A stretch of DNA of 11,118 nucleotides, taken from contig JAEUHU010000087.1 of the NCBI GenBank assembly GCA_016793305.1, positions 1 to 11,118 of the forward strand. The letters are read 5' to 3'. This document shows, in pieces, positions 5,283 through 11,118 of this stretch. The position numbers and the translations under genes are program-made. The DNA comes from Planctomycetota bacterium (GTDB lineage Bacteria > Planctomycetota > UBA1135 > UBA2386). Positions within the stretch are counted from its first letter, which is position 1. Each line of letters begins with the position of its first letter. Below the pieces are notes generated by a model. That model was given only the letters and a program-made list of their open reading frames with translations, searched no databases and was not told the DNA's origin.

Positions 5283-6921
5283 GAGAGCCGTTCCCGCCGT
5301 CGTGCCGCAGCACGGCGCCGGCGCGCACGCCGGTGTACTGCCCGCGGTCGACCGCGAGCTGGCCGTTCACGAACACGGCGCGGATCCCGACGGGCGGCTC
5401 GGTCGGGTCGTCGTAGGTGGCGCAGTCGGCGATGGTGGCCGGATCGAACACCACCAGGTCGGCGCAGGCCCCGACCCGCAGTTCGCCGCGGTCGACGAGG
5501 CCGAACGCACGGGCCGGCACCTGCGTCATCTTGTGGATCGCCACTTCGAGCGGCAGCACCGAGCGCTCGCGCACGTAGCGGCCGAGCACGCGCGGGTTGT
5601 TGCCGGCACCGCGTGGGTGCGGTTTGTCGACGCCGTCGCCACCGAGCAGCCGGGCGTCGCTGGCGACCGCGATCCAGTCCTCGCGCAGGAAGCGCTCGAC
5701 GTCGGCCTCGGCGAGCGTGTGGTAGATCATGCCGACGCGGGCTGGCGCCGCCGCTGCGAACAGGTCCATCGCCAGCTCCGCCTGCGCGTCGCGGTCGGCG
5801 CGGCCGAGCCGCCGTTGTGCGGCCTCCGGCAGCAGCAGGCCGTTCAGGTCCTCGTTGCCCTTGGCGGTGGCGATGCGCGCGAAGCGGAAGTCGCCGAAGC
5901 CGACCTGGTCCATCTTGCGCAGCAGGGCGGCGTGGATCGTCGCGCGGTAGGTGGGGTCGTCGCGCAGCCGACGGCCGAACGCTTCGCGGTCGACCGCGAG
6001 CTCGTCGGCGGGGAACAGCACGTCGAGGCCGGTCGAGCTGGCGTCGTAGGCGTACTGGTCGACCCCGACCCGCTGGCCGTTCCGGCGGGCTGCCTGCACC
6101 GCGGCGAGCACCTGCTCGGCGCGGCCGTGGTTCGGCTTGCCGGTGCACTTCACGTGGCTGATCTGCACCGGCACGCCGGCCTGCTCGCCGATGCGCAGCG
6201 CCTCGGCGACCGCGTCGAGCACCTGGTCGTTCTCGTTGCGGATGTGGCTCGCGTAGAGCCCGCCGTGGGCGCCCACGACCTTCGCCAGCGCGATCAGTTC
6301 GTCGGTCTCGGCGTAGGTGCCAGGCACGTAGATCAAGCCGGTCGACATGCCGAAGGCGCCCTCGCGCATCGCGGCGGCGACGAGCTCCTGCATGCGCGCG
6401 AGTTCGGCTGGGGTCGGGGCGCGGTTCTCGGTGCCGAGCACGGCGCGGCGCACGGTGCCGTGGCCGACCAGGCTGGCGTAGTTGGGGCCGATGCCGCCAC
6501 GCTCGAGCCGGGCGAAGTGGGCGCCCAGGTTCTCGACCGAGCTGCCGCAGTTGCCGGTGACGAGCGTGGTGACGCCCATGCGCAGGAAGTTCTCGGCGCC
6601 GGGCTGCCGGACGAGCTCGGCGTCGACGTGGGTGTGCACGTCGACGAAGCCCGGTGCCACGACCAGCCCGTCGAGGAACAGCTGCGGCGAACCGGCCGGC
6701 ACGTCGAACTGGCCGAGGGCGGCGATGCGGCCGTCGCGGATCGCGAGGTCACCGCGTTGCCCAGGGGTTCCCGAACCGTCGAGCAGGGTGACGGAGCGCA
6801 GCACCAGGTCGAAGGGGGCTCGTGCCGGCGCTGCGATCTCCGAGGTACTGCAGCCGGCGAACATCGACGCGAGAGCGAGAGTGGCGAGCGCACGAGGCAG
6901 ACGACCGGGAACGCGCAGCAT
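5278..6921 (-). CDS. D-aminoacylase-like amidohydrolase, putative lipoprotein
   Basis: The 547-aa product belongs to the N-acyl-D-amino-acid deacylase branch of the metal-dependent amidohydrolases, which hydrolyse N-acyl-D-amino acids to D-amino acid and fatty acid or acetate. Metal and active-site residues are visible: HTH (His96, His98), the branch-specific Cys125 in VTGNCG, His226 in YASHIRNE, His256 in QISHVKCTG and Asp422 in AVASDARL. An N-terminal composite-barrel segment (about 36-90) and a closing VFDPATI...VNGQLAVDRG segment (491-527) are standard. Unusually, it starts with an export signal ending in FAGC (Cys24), so it is probably anchored in the envelope rather than cytosolic. ATG 6921 is chosen because it gives this signal intact. 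No Shine-Dalgarno sequence; a possible promoter sits just upstream. It may be a general D-aminoacylase or a peptidoglycan- or lipopeptide-directed enzyme. Confidence 0.88.
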   Translation of the reverse strand: MLRVPGRLPRALATLALASMFAGCSTSEIAAPARAPFDLVLRSVTLLDGSGTPGQRGDLAIRDGRIAALGQFDVPAGSPQLFLDGLVVAPGFVDVHTHVDAELVRQPGAENFLRMGVTTLVTGNCGSSVENLGAHFARLERGGIGPNYASLVGHGTVRRAVLGTENRAPTPAELARMQELVAAAMREGAFGMSTGLIYVPGTYAETDELIALAKVVGAHGGLYASHIRNENDQVLDAVAEALRIGEQAGVPVQISHVKCTGKPNHGRAEQVLAAVQAARRNGQRVGVDQYAYDASSTGLDVLFPADELAVDREAFGRRLRDDPTYRATIHAALLRKMDQVGFGDFRFARIATAKGNEDLNGLLLPEAAQRRLGRADRDAQAELAMDLFAAAAPARVGMIYHTLAEADVERFLREDWIAVASDARLLGGDGVDKPHPRGAGNNPRVLGRYVRERSVLPLEVAIHKMTQVPARAFGLVDRGELRVGACADLVVFDPATIADCATYDDPTEPPVGIRAVFVNGQLAVDRGQYTGVRAGAVLRHDGGNGSR

Positions 6922-6928
6922 GCCCGTG

Positions 6929-6957
6929 ATGGTAGTGGGCGTGTTCGTGGCCCCGAA
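6929..6957 (-). promoter_or_regulatory. putative promoter of the amidohydrolase gene
   Basis: Reading the minus strand, TTCGGG (6957-6952) and TACCAT (6934-6929) are 17 nt apart, and the second hexamer ends 7 nt before the ATG at 6921. This spacing would start the transcript at or next to the start codon, consistent with the lack of a Shine-Dalgarno sequence. The -35 match is weak. Confidence 0.35.
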
Positions 6958-7065
6958 CCCTGCCGACGTCGCGCGTCGGATTTTCCGCAGCGCGCGAGAA
7001 ACCACGCGCGGGACCGCTGGTAGTTGCAGTGTCCTCGCTGCGGAGTGATCCACGGCGAGCCACAC

Positions 7066-7130
7066 GAGGCTCTCCACCGAGGAGCCGCCAGCACGTCGCC
7101 GGCGACTCCGGGGGCGAGGTGGAGAGCCTC
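7066..7130. repeat. 13-bp perfect inverted repeat with nested palindrome
   Basis: GAGGCTCTCCACC (7066-7078) is the exact reverse complement of GGTGGAGAGCCTC (7118-7130). The 39-nt interior holds the palindrome GTCGCCGGCGAC (7095-7106) and a GGAG/CTCC pair (7081-7084 with 7106-7109), so a branched structure is possible. On the plus strand it runs into a pyrimidine tract. It lies in the 3' trailer of the minus-strand gene ending at 7260 and could end or stabilise that transcript. Confidence 0.55.
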
Positions 7131-7259
7131 TTCCTCCCTCTCACGTCCCGCCTCTCCCGTCGCTCCTCTCCCTGGCGCCGAGTGCCCTCCGGCGGCCGCC
7201 CCCGTTCTCGCGGCGTCGCGCGTCCGCGAACGCGTCTCGCGCCGGCAGCTGCCGCGGCG

Positions 7260-7874
7260 TCAGCGCACGCGCGCGAGCCACGCGTCGACGCGCGTGGCAT
7301 CGCCGCGGAACACCGTCGCCAGCACTTCGTGCAGCTGCGTGCGATCGGCCCCGAAGGAGATCGCACCGCGCGCGTGGGCGACGAACTGCCGCGGCTGGTC
7401 CTGCGCCGCCAGCAAGGCGACCGCGAGCAGTTCGCGCCGCAGCGGCGACAGGCCGGGGCGTGCCAGGATGCGCCCGTAGGCCGACTCGAGCACGAAGTCG
7501 TGGAACTCGGCGTGGAACGAGGCCAGCATCGCTCGCACTGCGACGTCGTTCTTGCCGTAGATCGCGGCGAACAGGGCGCGCCCGGCGGTGCTGCGTTCGG
7601 CCTCGGGAACGGAGCCACCGCTCGGCGGGGTGGCGACCGGCCAGGCGGCGGCGAGCTGCTCGAACGCGGTCACCACCCGGGGGAAGCCACAGAACAGCAC
7701 CGCCTGCAGCAGGGCCTCCTCCAGGTCGGCCCGCGGCAGTCCGCGCGTGCGGGCGGCCTCGGCGGCGGCGCCGAGTCGCGGCCAGTCGGCGGACCAGACG
7801 GCGGCGCCGGTGATCACCAGCAATCGGTCCGCCACCGGCAGGCCGTGTCGCCCGAGCTCTGCATCGAGGGTCAT
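7260..7874 (-). CDS. carboxymuconolactone decarboxylase-family (AhpD-like fold) protein
   Basis: A 204-aa all-helical protein with two repeats of the CMD fold. The first is at about 35-80 (LEEALLQAVLFCGFPRVVTAFEQL). The second is at about 110-190, with SPLRRELLAVALLAAQDQ (143-160) and FVAHARGAISFGADRTQLHEVLATVF (164-189), the typical H-x6-G-x3-x-EI helix pair. The redox CxxC of AhpD-type members is absent: the only cysteine is Cys62. It is therefore more likely a decarboxylase-like or uncharacterised member than a peroxidase partner. ATG 7874 lies 52 nt after the HDOD stop and has its own possible promoter. It is the last gene of the minus-strand run. Substrate is unknown. Confidence 0.75.
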   Translation of the reverse strand: MTLDAELGRHGLPVADRLLVITGAAVWSADWPRLGAAAEAARTRGLPRADLEEALLQAVLFCGFPRVVTAFEQLAAAWPVATPPSGGSVPEAERSTAGRALFAAIYGKNDVAVRAMLASFHAEFHDFVLESAYGRILARPGLSPLRRELLAVALLAAQDQPRQFVAHARGAISFGADRTQLHEVLATVFRGDATRVDAWLARVR

Positions 7875-7882
7875 CGGCGCAG

Positions 7883-7910
7883 AGCGTAGGGATGCACCGG
7901 CTGGCGTCGA
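7883..7910 (-). promoter_or_regulatory. putative promoter of the CMD-family gene
   Basis: On the minus strand, TCGACG (7910-7905) and TACGCT (7888-7883) are separated by 16 nt. TACGCT ends 8 nt before the ATG at 7874. There is no Shine-Dalgarno sequence, so a leaderless or nearly leaderless transcript is possible. The site lies in the 52-nt gap after the HDOD stop, so the gene may also be read from upstream. Confidence 0.3.
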
Positions 7911-7926
7911 CGGCGCGGCCGAGGTC

Positions 7927-8772
7927 TCAGGCCATCGCGGCGAGCTGGGTCGCGGCCAGGATCTCCTGGTCCTGGGCCGGGGTCAGGCCGAGCGCCAGCA
8001 GCGTGTCGTTGTCGCACAGGTCGCCGCGGTAGCCGCCGTTCTTGTCGCCGGCGGCGCGGTGGGCGTAGGTGTTGGCCGCCTTGACCAGGAAGCCGCGCGC
8101 CCAGTCCTCGGCGTTGGTCGCCGGGCTGTGGTGGTACATCACCGCGGCCTGCACCGCGGGGGCCAGCTTCCAGCGGTTGGCGAGCAGGCCGCCGACGTGC
8201 GCGTGGTTGAAGCCGAACACCTCGCCTTCGGCCTTGGCCAGCGGCACCGTGTTCTTCTGCGACAGCTGCAGTGCTTCGCCGAAGCGGTCGGCCTGCGAGT
8301 CGATCAGGATCAGCTTGCCGATGTCGTGGATCAGCCCGCAGGTGTAGGCGTCGTCCTTGGCGAGTCCGTTGCCGACCGGCGAGCGCTCGGCGAGCATGCG
8401 GCAGGCCACCGCGGTCTTGAAGCTGTGGTCCCACAGCCACTGCGCATCGAAACCGGCCACCGCTTCGGTCTTGCCGAAGGTCTGCAGCACGGTCGCCTGC
8501 ACGACCAGGTTCTTGATCACCTTCAGGCCGAGGATCGAGCAGGCCAGGTTGATGTTCGAGACCGGGTTCTTCAGCCCGTAGAACGAGCTGTTGACGAGGC
8601 GCAGCACGCGCGTCGCGATCGCCGGGTCCTTCTCGATGACCTTGGCGGCGTCCTTCGCCGAGCCGTCGGCGGAGTGGAAGATCTCGGTGATCTCGGTCAG
8701 CACCGTCGGGATGGTCGGGATGCTGACGGTGCCGTCGATGAGCTCCTCGAGTTCGGCGGTGGTGCTGATCAT
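7927..8772 (-). CDS. HDOD-domain signalling protein
   Basis: A 281-aa single-domain HDOD protein, a degenerate relative of HD phosphohydrolases used in signalling and cell-cycle or motility control, usually without proven enzymatic activity. Family hallmarks are IPTIPTVLTEI (18-28), the DPAIATRVLRLVNSSFYGL stretch (49-67), INLACSILGLKVIKNLVV (74-91) and GLIHDIGKLIL (146-156) with the His149-Asp150 pair, then HAHVGGLLANRW (190-201) and AVMYHHSP (210-217). There is no receiver, GGDEF or EAL partner domain. ATG 8772 gives the usual N-terminus; a 12-nt hairpin directly abuts it and no clear Shine-Dalgarno sequence is seen. It lies 53 nt downstream of the octanoyltransferase gene and is probably in the same transcript. 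No functional link to lipoylation is known to me. Confidence 0.88.
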   Translation of the reverse strand: MISTTAELEELIDGTVSIPTIPTVLTEITEIFHSADGSAKDAAKVIEKDPAIATRVLRLVNSSFYGLKNPVSNINLACSILGLKVIKNLVVQATVLQTFGKTEAVAGFDAQWLWDHSFKTAVACRMLAERSPVGNGLAKDDAYTCGLIHDIGKLILIDSQADRFGEALQLSQKNTVPLAKAEGEVFGFNHAHVGGLLANRWKLAPAVQAAVMYHHSPATNAEDWARGFLVKAANTYAHRAAGDKNGGYRGDLCDNDTLLALGLTPAQDQEILAATQLAAMA

Positions 8773-8784
8773 GGCGGCACCGCC
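8773..8784 (-). promoter_or_regulatory. small hairpin abutting the HDOD start codon
   Basis: GGCGG (8773-8777) and CCGCC (8780-8784) pair with a 2-nt turn, or as a 4-bp stem with a 4-nt loop. The element touches the ATG and covers the place where a ribosome binding site would sit. It may reduce initiation or simply reflect GC bias. Confidence 0.25.
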
Positions 8785-8825
8785 TGTTTCGTCGCGCCCG
8801 GCGCGGCGACTTGATGGGCCGCTGG

Positions 8826-9578
8826 TCACCGTCGTTGCAGTCGCTGCGGGTCCTCGTGCCGTTCGTGCCGGAGCCGCGTTGCCAGCGCGTGTTCGGCGGG
8901 AGTCAAGGATCCGGGGCTCGGTTCCAGGCCGAGAACTTCGGCGAATCGCGCCACCAGGCGTTGGGCCAGTTCGTGGCGCAAGGCGTCGTCGACCGGGCGG
9001 ACGTCGGCGACCGCGGCCACGAACGGGGTCAGGGCCGGGGCGTGCAGCACCAGCGAGCCGTGGTGAAGGACCCGGGCGCGATCGGTCTGTACGCGCCGCT
9101 GGGCCGAGCCGAGCAGCTTGCCGCGCTCGGTGACCAGGTCGTCGCGGCCCGGGTCGGCGAAACACCACGGCGAGTCCGGTCGGGGCCGTTGCGCATGGCC
9201 GGCCGCGAGCCGTTCGCAAGGTACCGAACAATCGGCCAGCGCCTGCCGGACCGCATCGTGCAGCCGCGCATAGCCGGCGGCGACGTCGCCTGGCAGCCGC
9301 TCGGCGTCGAGGGCGAGGCTGAACGTGAGCTCGTCGCCATGGTGGATCGCGCCGCCGCCGGTCGCGCGCCGCACCACCGGCGTGCCCGGCGGTAGGTCGG
9401 CGAAGTCGGCCCAGGGCTGGAACCAGCCGAGCGACACGGCGTGCGGGCGCCAACCGTACAGGCGCAGCGTCGGCACGCTGGCGAGCTCGAGCAGGGCGTC
9501 GTCGACCGCCATGTTCCAGGCGGCCGGGCCCTCGGGATCGCGCAGCAGCCGGAGGCGGCGTTCTGCGCCGATCGGCAC
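8826..9578 (-). CDS. LipM-like octanoyltransferase (lipoate/biotin ligase family)
   Basis: A 250-aa member of the lipoate-protein ligase/octanoyltransferase fold. Motifs are NMAVDDALLELA (22-33), LRLYGWRPHAVSLGWFQ (38-54), RRATGGGAIHHGDELTFSL (70-88), KLLGSAQRR (154-162) with conserved Lys154, and HHGSLVL (172-178). Cys139 in PWCFADP falls where LipM of Bacillus subtilis has its catalytic cysteine (VCFDAPSW), and the C-terminal ligase domain of LplA is absent. It is therefore more likely to move octanoyl from acyl carrier protein to GcvH than to ligate free lipoate. GTG 9578 is chosen: it starts 2 nt after the gcvH stop and has GAAGG 6 nt upstream, inside gcvH. Adjacency to gcvH supports this substrate. 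LplA-like ligase activity remains the alternative. Confidence 0.85.
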   Translation of the reverse strand: MPIGAERRLRLLRDPEGPAAWNMAVDDALLELASVPTLRLYGWRPHAVSLGWFQPWADFADLPPGTPVVRRATGGGAIHHGDELTFSLALDAERLPGDVAAGYARLHDAVRQALADCSVPCERLAAGHAQRPRPDSPWCFADPGRDDLVTERGKLLGSAQRRVQTDRARVLHHGSLVLHAPALTPFVAAVADVRPVDDALRHELAQRLVARFAEVLGLEPSPGSLTPAEHALATRLRHERHEDPQRLQRR

Positions 9579-9580
9579 GC

Positions 9581-9958
9581 TCAGCCTTCGGCCTTGCAGT
9601 GCGCGTCGTAGGCCTTGACGTCCATCAGGTCGGGCGACTGGGCGCTGACCTTGACCTTCAGCATCCACGCCTTGCCGAACGGGGCCTCGGCGAGCCACTC
9701 GAGGTGGTCCGGCAGGTCCTTGTTGACGGCAGTGACTTCGCCGCTGACCGGCGCGTAGAGGCTGCTCACCGCCTTGACCGACTCGATCTCTCCGAAGCTC
9801 TCGCCGATCGTCACCGAGGCACCCTGCTTCGGCAGGTCGAGGAACACCAGGTCGCTGAGGTGCGAGACGGCGTAGTCGGTGATGCCGATGGTGGCGACAC
9901 CGTTCTCGATCTTGCACCACTCGTGGCTCTTCAGGAACTTGCAGTCGTTGGGACGCAT
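9581..9958 (-). CDS. gcvH: glycine cleavage system H protein
   Basis: The 125-aa lipoyl carrier shuttles the aminomethyl group from the P protein to the T protein in glycine cleavage. It has the full H-protein fold: SHEWCKIENGVATIGITDYA (11-30), DLVFLDLP (36-43) and GESFGEIESVKAVSSLYAPVSGEV (52-75), where Lys62 is the lipoylation site. The C-terminal segment DLPDHLEWLAEAPFGKAWMLKVKV is also standard. Length is exactly typical. ATG 9958 begins the standard N-terminus; its leader is pyrimidine-rich and lacks a Shine-Dalgarno sequence. It follows gcvT by 58 nt and precedes the octanoyltransferase by 2 nt, so the carrier and its likely modifying enzyme are translated together. Confidence 0.97.
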   Translation of the reverse strand: MRPNDCKFLKSHEWCKIENGVATIGITDYAVSHLSDLVFLDLPKQGASVTIGESFGEIESVKAVSSLYAPVSGEVTAVNKDLPDHLEWLAEAPFGKAWMLKVKVSAQSPDLMDVKAYDAHCKAEG

Positions 9959-10016
9959 GGGAAGGAATCGGCGGTAGGAGTCGGAGAGGAGGGCTGAGAG
10001 GGGAAGGAGGCGAGCG
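9959..10016 (-). promoter_or_regulatory. pyrimidine-rich leader between gcvT and gcvH
   Basis: The 58-nt gap is almost all C and T on the coding (minus) strand, ending CCTTCCC directly before the gcvH ATG. It lacks any purine-rich ribosome binding site. Its plus strand repeats GGAG/GAGG. No hairpin or riboswitch fold was recognised; it may hold an A/G-free standby or a protein-binding tract. Confidence 0.35.
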
Positions 10017-11108
<1,092 letters not shown>

Positions 11109-11118
11109 CGGCTTCGGG

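Larger units (their letters stand above)
6922..7259. other. 338-nt non-coding gap with palindromes and a pyrimidine tract
   Basis: The longest gene-free stretch in the window lies between two minus-strand genes. From left to right it holds a possible promoter for the amidohydrolase (6929-6957), about 100 nt without obvious structure, and a long inverted repeat (7066-7130) with a nested 12-nt palindrome (7095-7106). After these come a strongly pyrimidine-rich plus strand (7131-7178, repeated CTC/CCT) and a 12-nt palindrome CGGCAGCTGCCG (7243-7254), 5 nt past the stop of the upstream gene. I see no convincing protein-coding gene in it. Confidence 0.6.

Noticed and set aside
4391..6148. Continuous open reading upstream of the GT9 gene to 6148, which would give a 950-aa protein
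   Set aside because: The extension is low-complexity Arg/Pro/Ala sequence and lies opposite the kinase and in a shadow frame of the amidohydrolase. Only the part from 4390 or 4318 has family motifs.
5302..7023. Plus-strand open frame of 573 codons opposite the amidohydrolase
   Set aside because: It is rich in Gly/Val/His/Arg with no motif, and the minus frame has all amidohydrolase active-site residues.
6922..7259. Small protein gene or riboswitch in the 338-nt gap
   Set aside because: Open frames there are shadows with Arg/Ser/Pro-rich content and no start signal. I recognised no riboswitch core; the glycine riboswitch that might be expected for gcv genes would lie before gcvT, off the window.
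8773..9453. In-frame N-terminal extension of the HDOD protein to 508 aa
   Set aside because: The extension overlaps the octanoyltransferase gene in a shadow frame and is Arg/Pro-rich. ATG 8772 gives the standard HDOD N-terminus.
9579..9920. In-frame N-terminal extension of the octanoyltransferase to 364 aa
   Set aside because: The extension runs through gcvH in another frame without motifs. GTG 9578 with an upstream GAAGG gives a normal-length protein.

Overview
The window is 11.1 kb of very GC-rich (roughly 70%) bacterial DNA, densely coded, with gaps mostly under 80 nt. Lipopolysaccharide-core type genes (a family-9 glycosyltransferase and a KdkA/WaaP-like sugar kinase) and three proteins with lipoprotein signal peptides point to a Gram-negative organism. 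A Tsr3-like rRNA-modification protein, a LipM-type octanoyltransferase beside gcvH, an HDOD protein and the high GC would fit a high-GC Planctomycetota or a related deep lineage, but no phylogenetic marker is present, so this assignment is only an inference. No mobile element, CRISPR array, integrase or toxin-antitoxin pair was found. The content is mostly conserved chromosomal housekeeping and envelope genes.

Layout from left to right. (1) Positions 64-140 hold tRNA-Arg(UCU) with an encoded CCA, followed by two strong hairpins (137-161 and 181-211). (2) Plus strand, 346-2822: a secreted or lipid-anchored subtilisin-like protease overlaps by 4 nt with a small lipoprotein of unknown function. 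(3) Minus strand, 4390-2838: a heptosyltransferase-like GT9 enzyme overlaps by 4 nt with a 153-aa Tsr3/DUF367-like protein. (4) Plus strand, 4465-5262: a KdkA-like lipopolysaccharide kinase, divergent from the GT9 gene. (5) Minus strand, 6921-5278: a D-aminoacylase-like amidohydrolase with a lipoprotein signal. (6) A 338-nt non-coding gap, 6922-7259, contains a 13-bp perfect inverted repeat. (7) Minus strand, 11108-7260: a run of gcvT, gcvH, a LipM-like octanoyltransferase, an HDOD protein and a carboxymuconolactone-decarboxylase-family protein. The gcvH and lipM-like genes are separated by only 2 nt.

Functional links. GcvT and GcvH are two of the four parts of the glycine cleavage system. 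The LipM-like enzyme probably loads octanoate onto GcvH Lys62, the first step in making its lipoyl arm, so carrier and modifying enzyme are co-expressed. GcvP and GcvL are not in the window. The GT9 enzyme and the kinase likely act on the same LPS core from divergent transcripts.

The clearest non-coding signals are three. TANNNT hexamers sit 6-8 nt before the start codons of three genes that lack a Shine-Dalgarno sequence, which suggests leaderless transcription. An identical 11-mer lies inside both convergent gene junctions, each of which is exactly 15 nt long. An inverted repeat at 5258-5282 has the stop codons of two convergent genes embedded in its stem. I see no convincing undescribed multi-gene system. 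The Tsr3-like protein in a bacterial setting is the most interesting single gene.
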